A stretch of 64,000 bases of DNA from Streptomyces asiaticus. GTDB taxonomy: Bacteria; Actinomycetota; Actinomycetes; Streptomycetales; Streptomycetaceae. The stretch covers positions 6,758,001 through 6,822,000 of the forward strand of contig NZ_JAGSHX010000006.1 of NCBI RefSeq assembly GCF_018138715.1, given 5' to 3'. Below are positions 34,541 to 44,106 of the stretch, one piece after another (within the stretch, counting starts at the first letter, position 1; each line of letters starts with the position of its first letter). A model generated the notes under the pieces. The model was not told the origin of the DNA. It saw only the letters and a program-made list of their open reading frames with translations, and did not search any database. Position numbers and translations under genes: made by a program.

Positions 34541-34978
34541 GGGTGGCAGGGGCTTCGCCCCTGGACGCCGGGGTCTGGGGCGCGGCCCAGACCCGCGCTC
34601 TGGGCCGGCGCTCCGGCCCGGGGTCTGGGGGGAGCCCCCCGTTCGGGGTCTGGGGCCCCCGTCCGGGGGGGCCGGGGCGGAACCCGCGTCCGAGGTCTGG
34701 GGCGGGGGCCCCGCCGGAGGTCGGGGGCGGAACCCCCGGTCCGGGGTCTGAGGTGGAGCCCGGTCCGTGGTCTAGGGCGGGCCTCGCCGAGGGTCTGGGG
34801 CGGAGCCGGGTCCGTGGTCTGGGGCGGAGCCCCCCCGGGCGGGGTCCGGGGCGGAGCCCGGTCCAGGGTTTGGGGCGGCGCCTCGGTCCGTGGTCTGGGT
34901 CCCAGCCCCCGCCCGGGGTCTGGGGCGGAGCCCCGGTTTCGGGAAGGGGCGGGGAGGGGAGCAGCCCGCCGCAGGCGT
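34541..34978 (-). repeat. G+C-rich modular intergenic element, copy 3 (reverse)
   Basis: Read on the minus strand it starts 28 nt after the stop of the septum-formation-domain gene with GCCTGCGGCGGGCTG then CCCCTCCCCGCCCCTTCCCG. It continues with about a dozen hairpin units and ends with the GGGGTCCAGGGGCGAAGCCCC-type module at 34541-34573. The G-rich part of the second terminus is degenerate here. It fills most of the gap between two minus-strand genes. Confidence 0.78.
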
Positions 34979-35005
34979 CACGGTCCGCCGGGCGACACGT
35001 CCCGC

Positions 35006-36067
35006 CTAACCCGGCAGGGGCTTGCTCAGCTTCTTGCCGTCGCGCCCGGCGCTCAGCGTGAGCGCGCAGGAGACCTGGTCCTCCCCCTGGATGGAGTACG
35101 TGCCCAGCGCGGGGTACAGCGCGTAGTAGTAGTACATCCGGCCGTCGTTGGGGACGCTCTTGAGCCGCTTCTTGGCATCCGTCGCGCACAGCGCGAGCGC
35201 CTTGGTCTGAATCGACTTCTCGGTGGAGAAGTCGCCGCTCAGCGTCTCGTTGGCGATCACCTCGCCGTCGTGCGGGCCATGGCAGGACCGCTTCTCCACC
35301 TTGGTGACGCTGCTGTCCATCGCCGGGTGGTCGAAGCACTGGCCGGGGTCGAGCACCACATACGGCACCTTGTCACCGGGCGCGCCGGACTCCGAAGCGT
35401 CCGGGGCCGCCGACTCCGAGGCGCCCGGATCCCGGTCGGGGGCTTCGCTTCCACCGCCCAGCGGCGCGCCCTCGCCGGGGTCCTCCGAGCCCGACGGGGC
35501 GGCGGACGACTCGGCGTCCGAGGGCGAGGAGAGCGGGCGGTCCGAGACCGAGGCCGAGGCGGACGGGCCGGCGTCGGCCGCCGTCTCCTTGCCGCCGTCG
35601 TCCTTCGTCCCGATGACGATCGCGCCGACGACCACCGCCACGGCCACCACCGCCGCGATGACGATCGCCGTGGTCCTGGAGCCGCCGGTGCCGGGCGGCG
35701 GGGGAGGGGGCGGCAGCGCCCCCGGGGGTATGGGCCCCGGCGGCAGCGCACCCGGCGGCGGGCCGCCGGGCAGCAGGGCCGGTGGGGTGGGCGGACCGAA
35801 TCCGCCGCTCGGCTGGGCGGGCGGACCGGGCTGCGCGGGCGGACCCGGCTGAGGCTGCGGCCCCGCCCCACCCGGCTGCGCGGGCTGATCCGCCGGGGGC
35901 GGCGGCCCGAAGCCCTGCTGCGGCTGCGGGGCCTGCGGGGCCTGCACGGGCTGCTGCGGCTGCGCGGACGGCGGCTGCGGTGGTTGCTGCTGCGGCTGCG
36001 GCGGTGGACCGAACCCCCCGCCGTTTCCAGGCCGGTTGGGGTCGTTCGACGGCGGCGGATACGTCAT
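35006..36067 (-). CDS. proline-rich membrane protein with septum-formation-type domain
   Basis: A 353-aa protein. Residues 1-128 are cytoplasmic and extremely Pro/Gln/Gly rich (starting [18 protein letters not shown]). One transmembrane helix spans about 133-153, then a Ser/Asp/Glu-rich linker, then a C-terminal extracytoplasmic domain of about 110 residues with four Cys ([31 protein letters not shown] and QVSCALTL). The pattern matches the actinobacterial septum formation family. Function is not established here. Start ATG 36067 gives the usual N-terminus of such proteins; ATG 36085 is six codons upstream. Confidence 0.8.
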   Translation of the reverse strand: MTYPPPSNDPNRPGNGGGFGPPPQPQQQPPQPPSAQPQQPVQAPQAPQPQQGFGPPPPADQPAQPGGAGPQPQPGPPAQPGPPAQPSGGFGPPTPPALLPGGPPPGALPPGPIPPGALPPPPPPPGTGGSRTTAIVIAAVVAVAVVVGAIVIGTKDDGGKETAADAGPSASASVSDRPLSSPSDAESSAAPSGSEDPGEGAPLGGGSEAPDRDPGASESAAPDASESGAPGDKVPYVVLDPGQCFDHPAMDSSVTKVEKRSCHGPHDGEVIANETLSGDFSTEKSIQTKALALCATDAKKRLKSVPNDGRMYYYYALYPALGTYSIQGEDQVSCALTLSAGRDGKKLSKPLPG

Positions 36068-36233
36068 GCCCGAAGCATGCCCCATTCCACTGACAATCCG
36101 TCCATCGGGCCCGGCCTACCGGCCCTTTCCCAGCCCGGTCTCCCGGCCCTGCCTCCGGCCCGGCCTCGCCCCGGCGCCCGCCCCGGCGGAGATCATTCGC
36201 AGGGACCCCCCTCCGGACGTGCAGAATGGTCGC

Positions 36234-36659
36234 ATGACCGGCTCCGACCGCCCCTCCGCCCTCGACCCGGCCCTCGCCGCCCGCCTCAAGCGCGGCGTCG
36301 ACGGCCTGCTGCCCGCCATCGCCCAGCAGTACGACACCGGTGAGGTGTTGATGCTCGGCTGGATGGACGACGAGGCGCTGCACCGCACCCTCACCACCGG
36401 CCGCTGCACCTACTGGAGCCGCAGCCGCCAGGAGTACTGGGTCAAGGGCGACACCTCCGGCCATGTCCAGCTGGTCAAGTCCGTCGCGCTGGACTGCGAC
36501 GCCGACACCGTCCTCGTCAAGGTCGACCAGGTCGGCGCCGCCTGCCACACCGGCGACCGCACCTGCTTCGACGCCGACGAGCTCCCGCTCGGCCCGCAGA
36601 CCGGCCCGCAGACCGGCCCGCAGACCGGCCCGCAGACCGGCCAGGAGATCGCCCAATAG
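36234..36659 (+). CDS. hisI: phosphoribosyl-AMP cyclohydrolase
   Basis: A 141-aa monofunctional HisI that opens the purine ring of PR-AMP in histidine synthesis, separate from the main his operon. Metal and active-site residues are in [32 protein letters not shown] and [10 protein letters not shown]. The tail is unusual: four exact GPQT repeats before the end. CAGAAT 6 nt before ATG 36234 suggests a leaderless mRNA. trpE follows after 135 nt on the same strand. No HisE domain is fused. Confidence 0.95.
   Translation: MTGSDRPSALDPALAARLKRGVDGLLPAIAQQYDTGEVLMLGWMDDEALHRTLTTGRCTYWSRSRQEYWVKGDTSGHVQLVKSVALDCDADTVLVKVDQVGAACHTGDRTCFDADELPLGPQTGPQTGPQTGPQTGQEIAQ
36591..36638 (+). repeat. four exact 12-bp repeats at the end of hisI
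   Basis: GGCCCGCAGACC occurs four times head to tail and encodes GPQT x4 at the HisI C-terminus. Looser copies (CGGTCCGCAGACC) continue beyond the stop toward trpE. Confidence 0.85.
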
Positions 36660-36794
36660 GCCCAGTAGACGGGTCCGCGGACCGTCCGCTAGACCGGTCC
36701 GCAGACCGGCCACCGCCCCGACCAAGCTCCCAGCGAGCCCTCAGCCCCCGTGCCCCGCCGGGCTCCCCAGCCCCAGACCCAGGACGCTGTCACG

Positions 36795-38285
36795 ATGGAT
36801 CTCGAGACCTTCCGCAAGCTGGCGGCCGACCGCCGCGTCATCCCCGTGAGCCGCAAACTGCTCGCGGACGGCGACACCCCCGTGGGCCTCTACCGCAAGC
36901 TGGCCGCGGAGCGCCCCGGCACCTTCCTCCTCGAATCCGCCGAGAACGGCCGCTCCTGGTCCCGCTACTCCTTCATCGGCGTCCGCAGCGCCGCCACCCT
37001 CACCGAACGCGATGGCCGCACCCACTGGCTGGGCACCCCGCCGGTCGGCGTCCCCACCGACGGCGACCCCCTCCAGGCGCTGCGCGCCACCGTCGAGACC
37101 CTGCACACCCCGCGCGACCTCGGCGGCCTGGCCCAGCTGCCGCCGTTCACCGGCGGCATGGTCGGCTACCTCGGCTACGACATCGTCCGCCGCCTGGAGA
37201 AGGTCGGCGAGCACGGCCGGGACGATCTGCGCCTGCCCGAGCTGACCATGCTGCTCACCTCGGACCTCGCGGTGCTGGACCACTGGGACGGCACCGTGCT
37301 GTTGATCGCCAACGCGATCAACCACAACGACCTCGACACAGGCGTGGACGAGGCGTACGCGGACGCCGTGGCCCGGCTCGACGCGATGGCCGCCGACCTG
37401 GTCCGTCCCGTCGCGACCGACCCCGCCGCGCTGCCCGAATCCGAGCTGCCCGAGTACACCGCGCTGTGGGGCGGCGAGGACTTCATGGAAGCGGTGGACG
37501 ACATCAAGGAGCGCATCCGCGCGGGCGAGGCGTTCCAGGTCGTCCCCTCGCAGCGGTTCGAGACGCCGTGCTCGGCCAGCGCCCTCGACGTCTACCGGGT
37601 GCTGCGGGCCACCAACCCGAGTCCCTATATGTACCTCTTCCGGTTCGAGGGCTTCGACGTGGTGGGCTCCAGCCCCGAGGCCCTGGTCAAGGTCGAGGAC
37701 GGCCGGGCGATGCTGCACCCCATCGCCGGCACCCGCCACCGGGGGGCCACCCCGCAGGAGGACGCCGCGCTCGCCGAGGAGCTGCTCGCCGACCCCAAGG
37801 AGCGGGCCGAGCACCTGATGCTCGTCGACCTCGGGCGCAATGACCTCGGGCGGGTCTGCGAGCCGGGCAGTGTGGAGGTCGTCGACTTCATGTCGATCGA
37901 GCGCTACAGCCATGTCATGCACATCGTCTCGACCGTCACCGGCAGCCTCGCCGAGGGCCGTACGGCCTTCGACGTGCTCACCGCCTGCTTTCCCGCGGGC
38001 ACCCTCTCCGGCGCCCCCAAGCCGCGGGCGCTCCAGATCATCGAGGAGCTGGAGCCGAGCCGCCGCGGGCTGTACGGCGGCTGCGTCGGCTATCTCGACT
38101 TCGCGGGCGACTCCGACACCGCGATCGCCATCCGCACCGCGCTGCTGCGCGGGGGCACGGCGTATGTCCAGGCGGGCGCCGGGATCGTCGCCGACTCCGA
38201 TCCGGTGGCCGAGGACGCGGAGTGCCGCAATAAGGCGGCGGCGGTGCTGCGGGCGGTGCATGCGGCGGGCCGTCTGGGGCGGTAG
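36795..38285 (+). CDS. trpE: anthranilate synthase component I
   Basis: A 496-aa chorismate-using enzyme that makes anthranilate with ammonia from a TrpG partner not in this window. The feedback Trp-binding motif is [16 protein letters not shown] near residue 50. The catalytic domain has [41 protein letters not shown] and the end motif [18 protein letters not shown]. Start ATG 36795 gives [18 protein letters not shown] 36750 upstream is less likely. No Trp-rich leader peptide precedes it. It is followed by a 34-bp tandem array and a long palindrome. Confidence 0.96.
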   Translation: MDLETFRKLAADRRVIPVSRKLLADGDTPVGLYRKLAAERPGTFLLESAENGRSWSRYSFIGVRSAATLTERDGRTHWLGTPPVGVPTDGDPLQALRATVETLHTPRDLGGLAQLPPFTGGMVGYLGYDIVRRLEKVGEHGRDDLRLPELTMLLTSDLAVLDHWDGTVLLIANAINHNDLDTGVDEAYADAVARLDAMAADLVRPVATDPAALPESELPEYTALWGGEDFMEAVDDIKERIRAGEAFQVVPSQRFETPCSASALDVYRVLRATNPSPYMYLFRFEGFDVVGSSPEALVKVEDGRAMLHPIAGTRHRGATPQEDAALAEELLADPKERAEHLMLVDLGRNDLGRVCEPGSVEVVDFMSIERYSHVMHIVSTVTGSLAEGRTAFDVLTACFPAGTLSGAPKPRALQIIEELEPSRRGLYGGCVGYLDFAGDSDTAIAIRTALLRGGTAYVQAGAGIVADSDPVAEDAECRNKAAAVLRAVHAAGRLGR

Positions 38286-38420
38286 TTCGTCGGTGGGGGG
38301 TGGCTTCCCGGGGTGGTGGTTCGTCGGTGGCGGGTGGCTTCCCGGGGTGGCGGTTCGTCGGTGGCGGGTGGCCCCCCAGGGCGGTCGTTCCCGGTGGCCA
38401 GTGGCTCCCGGTAGGTCCCA
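38286..38420 (+). repeat. 34-bp tandem repeat after trpE
   Basis: Three clear units starting TTCGTCGGTGG at 38286, 38320 and 38354, and a degenerate fourth at 38388, directly follow the trpE stop. They end at the long inverted repeat 38421-38462. Confidence 0.8.
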
Positions 38421-38462
38421 TATCCCCCACCCGGGAACGGTCCCGTACCCGGGTGGGGGATA
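38421..38462. promoter_or_regulatory. 15-bp perfect inverted repeat over promoter of TIGR02234 gene
   Basis: TATCCCCCACCCGGG and its exact complement CCCGGGTGGGGGATA are separated by 12 nt. The right arm overlaps GATAGT (38459-38464), the likely -10 box 7 nt before GTG 38472. It may be an operator, or a terminator of trpE readthrough placed on top of the next promoter. Confidence 0.6.
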
Positions 38463-38471
38463 GTGGTAGGC

Positions 38472-39167
38472 GTGACTGCAGCAGCCGTACCCCAGCCCAG
38501 GGCCGAGCACGAGCCCTCCGCCCCCGCCGCGCGCGGCCGCCGAAGCAGCCTTGCCATCGCCCTGCTCGCCGGTGCGCTCGGCGCCGCCCTGGTCCTGCTG
38601 GCCACCAGCCGCAAATGGGCCGAGGGCACCGCCGCCGTCGCCCAGGGATCCCTCTCGCAGAGCGCCAACGGCGATGACATCACCGGGCTCCCCGGCGCCC
38701 TCGCGGTCGTCGGCCTCGCCGCGCTGGTCGCGGTCTTCGCCGTGCGCCGCCTCGGCCGCGTCGTCGTCGCGGCGCTGCTGGCCCTCAGCGGCGCGGGCAT
38801 CGTGATCAGCTCGGCCCTCGGCGCGTCCGACAAGGCGGCGCTGGAGGAGAAGGCGTCCAAGGTGAGCGGGCTGACCCACAGCCCGATCCACGACGTGGCG
38901 TACACCCCCTGGCCGTGGGTCGCCGCGGCGGGCGGGGTGCTGCTGCTGCTCGCGGGCGTGCTCGCCGTGGGCTACGGCCGCCACTGGCCCGCCATGTCCG
39001 GCCGGTACGAGCGCGCGGGCACCGCGGGCACCCCGGCCCGGAGCCGCACCCGGCGCGGTGCCGCCACCCCCGACCCGGACCGCCCCGAGGAGCTGTGGAA
39101 GGCCCTGGACCGCGGCGAGGACCCGACGGAGGCCCCGGCCCGGCGGGAGGCCGAGCGCGGCGCCTAG
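38472..39167 (+). CDS. TIGR02234 family trp-associated membrane protein
   Basis: A 231-aa integral membrane protein of the actinobacterial TIGR02234 (Trp-operon-associated) family. Four hydrophobic helices are visible, beginning near LAIALLAGALG, LPGALAVVGL, VVVAALLALSGA and WVAAAGGVLLLL. The C-terminus is Arg/Glu rich and cytoplasmic (PEELWKALDRGEDPTE). Its constant place between trpE and trpC in actinobacteria suggests a link to tryptophan, but the function is unknown. GTG 38472 follows a GATAGT box by 7 nt, so it is probably leaderless. Confidence 0.88.
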   Translation: MTAAAVPQPRAEHEPSAPAARGRRSSLAIALLAGALGAALVLLATSRKWAEGTAAVAQGSLSQSANGDDITGLPGALAVVGLAALVAVFAVRRLGRVVVAALLALSGAGIVISSALGASDKAALEEKASKVSGLTHSPIHDVAYTPWPWVAAAGGVLLLLAGVLAVGYGRHWPAMSGRYERAGTAGTPARSRTRRGAATPDPDRPEELWKALDRGEDPTEAPARREAERGA

Positions 39168-39188
39168 GGGTGTCGGACGGATCTTGAC

Positions 39189-39766
39189 GCCTGCGGCGGG
39201 CTGTTCCCCTCCCCGCCCCTTCCCGAAACTGGGGCTCCGCCCCAGACCCCGACCGGGCTCCGCCCCAGGGCCCGGGCAGGGCTGCGCCCAGACCTCGAAA
39301 CCGGGGCTCTGCCCCAGACCCCGGACGGGGGCTTCGCTCCAGGCCGCGAAATTGGGGCTCCGCCCCAGGCCCCCGGGCGGGGCTGCGCCCCAGGGCCCGG
39401 GCGGGGCTGCGCCCAGACGTCAAAACCGGGGCTCTGCCTCAGACTCTGACCGGGGCTCTGCCCCAGACCCCTGACCGGGGCTTCGCCCCAGGCCGCGAAA
39501 CAGGGGCTCTGCCCCAGACCCCCGACCGGGGCTTCGCTCCAGGCCGCGAAACTGGGGCTGCGCCCCAGGGCCCGGGCGGGGCTGTGCCCAGACTTCGGAA
39601 CCGGGGCACCGCCCCAGACCCCCGACCGGGGCTCCGCCCCTTCCCGCGGCTTCGGTACGCGGCTCCGCCGCGTGGTAGGGCTCCGCCCGGATCCAGACCC
39701 TCGGGGTCCAGGGGCGGAGCCCCTGGTAGCGGGAAGGGGCGGGGAGGGGAAAGCTCCGCCGCGGTG
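39189..39766 (+). repeat. G+C-rich modular intergenic element, copy 4 (most complete)
   Basis: It starts 21 nt after the stop of the TIGR02234 gene with CCTGCGGCGGGCTGTT and CCCCTCCCCGCCCCTTCCCG, then AAACTGGGGCTCCGCCCC. It ends with GGGGTCCAGGGGCGGAGCCCC and CGGGAAGGGGCGGGGAGGGG (39730-39749) plus AAAGCTCCGCCGCGG. Roughly twenty GGGGCTNNGCCCC-type hairpin units lie between. It occupies most of the 758-nt gap before the HGxxPAAW gene. Confidence 0.85.
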
Positions 39767-39925
39767 GCGCCGACCCCCGTAGGCCCCGCCCTCGCGCCAG
39801 CTGTCCCGCCTCGCACCGTAAGGTCCCACCCCCGCTCAAGGGCGTTTCGCGCATCGGGGACAATGGCCTGGGAGCGTTCGCCCCCGAGCGCCCGGACCAG
39901 GCGCGTACAGATACGAGGAGAATTC

Positions 39926-40183
39926 ATGGCGGGTCACGACCACGGACACACCCCGGCCGCCTGGACCGGTGTCACCATCGCCTTCATCGGCTTCTGCGTC
40001 GCCGGCGCGTTCACCGTGGCGGCCAACCCGCTCGGCTTTTGGGCGGGCATGGTGATCATCGCCCTCGGCGGTGTCGTCGGCGCGGCGATGCGCGCGGCCG
40101 GGCTGGGCATGCCCAAGACGCAGCACCCGCCGCAGCCGCAGCCCGCGGCGCAGTCGCAGGCGCAGACCCAGGCGCAGAGCTGA
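39926..40183 (+). CDS. HGxxPAAW family small membrane protein
   Basis: An 85-aa protein beginning MAGHDHGHTPAAWTGV, which carries the family-defining HGxxPAAW motif. Two transmembrane helices follow (about residues 13-32 and 36-58) and the tail is Gln/Ala/Pro rich (QPQPAAQSQAQTQAQS). The family is actinobacterial, often found beside trp genes, with unknown function. Start ATG 39926 has GAGGAG 5 nt upstream, one of the best ribosome sites in the window. Confidence 0.88.
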   Translation: MAGHDHGHTPAAWTGVTIAFIGFCVAGAFTVAANPLGFWAGMVIIALGGVVGAAMRAAGLGMPKTQHPPQPQPAAQSQAQTQAQS

Positions 40184-40221
40184 GCCCCGGCGCGGCCCAG
40201 GGCCGCGCCCGCCTCCATCGC

Positions 40222-40272
40222 ATCCGGCGCCGAGCCGTATCCGGCACCGAGCCGTATCCGGCACCGAGCCGT
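40222..40272 (+). repeat. three 17-bp direct repeats
   Basis: ATCCGGC(G/A)CCGAGCCGT is repeated exactly in phase at 40222, 40239 and 40256, followed by ACGG. It lies 60-110 nt upstream of the DUF2752 gene. Confidence 0.75.
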
Positions 40273-40334
40273 ACGGAGGCCCGCGCACCGGCCCTGAGCT
40301 GCGCCTTCGTGGATGCCGAGGCAGACTCGGCGGT

Positions 40335-40745
40335 GTGACCGAACCACCGCCGACCGCCCTCGCCCCCCTGGTGCGGCGTCTGGCCGCCCCGTTCGGCGTG
40401 CTCGCGGGCGTCCTCGCCGCCTTCGGCTACGTCGGCGTCGTGGACCCCCGGGAGCCGGGCCACTACCCCGTCTGCCCGCTGCTGCGGCTCACCGGGCTGT
40501 ACTGCCCCGGCTGCGGCGGGCTGCGCGGCGCCCATGCCCTGGCCCACGGCGATCTGGCGGCCGCGCTGCGTGACAACGCCCTCGCCGTCGGCTGTTACGC
40601 GGCCTTCGCCGTCTGCTGGGCGGTGTGGTGCGTACGCGGACGCTTCCCGGCGCCGCGGCTGTGGCACGCGGGGGCGCTCGGCGTGGTGGCCCTGGTCTTC
40701 ACAATCGTCCGGAATTTCCCGTTCGGGGGACTACTGGTGCCGTGA
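40335..40745 (+). CDS. DUF2752 family membrane protein
   Basis: A 136-aa membrane protein of the DUF2752 family. The hallmark is the Cys-rich motif CPLLRLTGLYCPGCGGLRGAHALAHGD, here in the middle of the protein, flanked by three to four hydrophobic helices. The conserved Cys could bind metal or form disulfides; no activity is known. GTG 40335 lies 7 nt after CAGACT, a leaderless arrangement. It is followed after 157 nt by trpC. Confidence 0.87.
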   Translation: MTEPPPTALAPLVRRLAAPFGVLAGVLAAFGYVGVVDPREPGHYPVCPLLRLTGLYCPGCGGLRGAHALAHGDLAAALRDNALAVGCYAAFAVCWAVWCVRGRFPAPRLWHAGALGVVALVFTIVRNFPFGGLLVP

Positions 40746-40902
40746 CCGTTGTTGTGTAAGTGGATGTGGCGGGCGTCCGCGTCAACCGGATGCGAGACCT
40801 CGGCCTACCGGCGGCTACCATCGCAGTGCCAGGTGACGCGGTGGACCGCCCCACCCGGTACAGATCAGAAGCTTCATCCCCGTCACGGAAGGGGGCCGCT
40901 CG

Positions 40903-41712
40903 GTGAGTGTGCTCGACGAGATCATCGACGGAGTCCGTGCCGACCTCGCGGAGCGGCAGGCGCGCGTCGCCCTCGACGAGCTCAAGGAGCGGGCGGCCAA
41001 GGCCCAGCCGGCGAAGGACGGTGCCGCGGCGCTCAAGGGCGACAGCGTCAAGGTGATCTGCGAGGTCAAGCGGTCCAGCCCCTCCAAGGGCGCGCTCGCC
41101 GCGATCGCCGACCCGGCCGGGCTCGCCGCGGACTACGAGGCGGGCGGCGCGGCCGTGATCAGCGTGCTGACCGAGCAGCGGCGCTTCGGCGGATCGCTGG
41201 CCGACCTGGAAGCCGTAAGGGCGAAGGTCGACATTCCGGTGCTCCGTAAGGACTTCATCGTCACCTCGTACCAGCTGTGGGAGGCGCGGGCGCACGGCGC
41301 CGACGTCATCCTGCTGATCGTCGCCGCGCTGGAGCAGCAGGCGCTGGTCTCGCTCATCGAGCGGGCCGAGTCGATCGGGCTGACGCCCCTGGTCGAGGTG
41401 CACGACGAGGAGGAGACCGCCCGGGCGGTCGACGCCGGAGCCCGGGTGATCGGCGTCAACGCGCGTGACCTCAAGACCCTCCAGGTGGACCGCTCGAACT
41501 TCGCCCGGATCGCCCCGGAGATCCCGGACCACATCGTCAAGATCGCGGAGTCCGGGGTGCGCGGCCCGCACGACCTGATCGCCTACGCCAACGACGGCGC
41601 GGACGCGGTGCTGGTCGGCGAGTCCCTGGTGACCGGGCGCGACCCCAAGGCCGCGGTGGCCGATCTGGTGGCGGCGGGCGCCCATCCGGCGCTGCGCCAC
41701 GGCCGGGACTGA
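40903..41712 (+). CDS. trpC: indole-3-glycerol phosphate synthase
   Basis: A 269-aa (beta/alpha)8 barrel that decarboxylates and closes CdRP to indole-3-glycerol phosphate. Active-site segments are [11 protein letters not shown], the catalytic Lys in [18 protein letters not shown] and [13 protein letters not shown], with the phosphate site in ESGVRGP and VLVGESLV. It is not fused to TrpF. Start GTG 40903 follows GGAAGGGGG. trpM lies 23 nt downstream, then trpB and trpA, probably one operon. Confidence 0.97.
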   Translation: MSVLDEIIDGVRADLAERQARVALDELKERAAKAQPAKDGAAALKGDSVKVICEVKRSSPSKGALAAIADPAGLAADYEAGGAAVISVLTEQRRFGGSLADLEAVRAKVDIPVLRKDFIVTSYQLWEARAHGADVILLIVAALEQQALVSLIERAESIGLTPLVEVHDEEETARAVDAGARVIGVNARDLKTLQVDRSNFARIAPEIPDHIVKIAESGVRGPHDLIAYANDGADAVLVGESLVTGRDPKAAVADLVAAGAHPALRHGRD

Positions 41713-41735
41713 CGACGGGGCGGGATCGGCGGACC

Positions 41736-41888
41736 ATGGAGACGTACGCGCGCCTGGCACGGGGCTGTCGGCCCCGGGGCTGCCGCGCGCCCGCGAGGCG
41801 GGTGCGGGGGCGGCGCGTGCGCTACCACATCGGATGCGAGCCGGGGCAGATCAACGGGCGGCGATGGCGCCGGGCGGCGGCGCGCTGA
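41736..41888 (+). CDS. trpM: TrpM, small basic tryptophan-biosynthesis modulator
   Basis: A 50-aa very basic protein ([15 protein letters not shown] at the start, then [20 protein letters not shown]) between trpC and trpB. Position, length and the [22 protein letters not shown] pattern match what I recall of TrpM of Streptomyces coelicolor, described as modulating tryptophan biosynthesis and differentiation. Three Cys are present. The ATG at 41736 has no strong ribosome site (GGCGG close upstream), consistent with translational dependence on trpC. It is too short for usual ORF cut-offs and easily missed. Confidence 0.75.
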   Translation: METYARLARGCRPRGCRAPARRVRGRRVRYHIGCEPGQINGRRWRRAAAR

Positions 41889-41920
41889 GCGCACGCCGCA
41901 CGCTTTCCCATCCATCCCAC

Positions 41921-41989
41921 CTGTCACGGGGCGCAGCCCCGATCTGTCGCGGGGCGTTGCCCCGACCTGTCACGGGGCGCTGCCCCGAT
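41921..41989 (+). repeat. three 23-bp hairpin repeats in the trpB leader
   Basis: CTGTC(A/G)CGGGGCGNNGCCCCGA(T/C) occurs at 41921-41943, 41944-41966 and 41967-41989. Each unit forms a 6-bp stem with a three-base loop (CGGGGC/GCCCCG). The last stem ends just before the GAGGAG ribosome site of trpB, so folding may affect its translation. Confidence 0.8.
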
Positions 41990-42004
41990 CGAGGAGTACG
42001 TCGC

Positions 42005-43251
<1,247 letters not shown>

Positions 43252-43252
<1 letters not shown>

Positions 43253-44070
43253 TGGCCGGGAACCTGGAGCTGCTGGGATCGGTCCTGGCGGGCGCCAAGG
43301 ACGAGGGGCGCGCCGCGCTCGTCGGCTATCTGCCCGCCGGTTTCCCCACCATCGACGGCGCGGTGGACGCGATGACCGCCATGATCGAGGGCGGCTGCGA
43401 CATCGTCGAGGTCGGACTGCCGCACAGCGATCCGGTGCTCGACGGGCCGGTGATCCAGACCGCGGACGACATCGCGCTGCGCAACGGGGTCCGGATCCGC
43501 GATGTGATCCGCACGGTGGGGGAGGTGCACGCCCGCACCGGCGCCCCGATCCTGTGCATGACGTACTGGAACCCCGTGGACCGGTACGGCGTCGAGCGGT
43601 TCGCCGCCGATCTCGCCGAGGCGGGCGGCGCGGGCTGCATCCTGCCCGATCTGCCGGTCGAGGAGTCGGAGATCTGGCGGAAGGCCGCCGAGCAGCACGG
43701 TCTGGCGACCGTGTTCGTGGTCGCGCCCAGCAGCCGTGATGAGCGGCTGGCGAAGATCACGGCGGCGGGCAGCGGTTTCGTCTACGCGGCGTCCCTGATG
43801 GGTGTCACCGGAACGAGGGAATCGGTGGGCCAGGAGGCGCGCGCGCTGGTGGAGCGCACCCGCTCCACCACCTCGCTCCCGGTCTGCGTGGGCCTCGGCG
43901 TCTCCAACGCCACCCAGGCGGCGGAGGTCGCGGCGTTCGCCGACGGGGTCATCGTGGGCTCGGCCTTCGTCAAGCGGCTGCTGGACGCGGAGGGTGACAC
44001 CGAGGCCGGTCTGGCGGGGCTGCGTGAGCTCGCGGGCGAGCTGGCGGAGGGCGTCCGCACCGCGCGTTAG
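43252..44070 (+). CDS. trpA: tryptophan synthase alpha chain
   Basis: A 272-aa (beta/alpha)8 barrel that cleaves indole-3-glycerol phosphate and passes indole to TrpB. The catalytic Glu and Asp are both in the segment IVEVGLPHSDPVLDGP. Phosphate-binding and loop-6 segments are YAASLMGVTGTRE, GLGVSNATQAAE and GVIVGSAFVK. I choose ATG 43252, 7 nt after GAGGGGG; GTG 43249 is one codon earlier. It is the last gene of the trpC-M-B-A unit and is followed directly by repeat element 5. Confidence 0.97.
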
Positions 44071-44106
44071 GGAGTGTCCGGCGGAGTGTCCGACGGGTGC
44101 GCGTAC

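Noticed and set aside
36660..36794. Trp attenuator with a leader peptide before trpE
   Set aside because: No run of Trp codons or terminator/antiterminator pair was found; only loose repeats from the hisI end are present.
39164..39829. Open frames inside repeat element 4 (and similar ones in the other copies)
   Set aside because: They consist of Pro/Arg/Gly/Ala repeats with no ribosome site and follow the hairpin units; they are products of G+C content.
40746..40902. Leader peptide upstream of trpC with Trp codons
   Set aside because: A frame with a few TGG codons exists but has no ribosome site, no Trp cluster and no matching hairpin pair.
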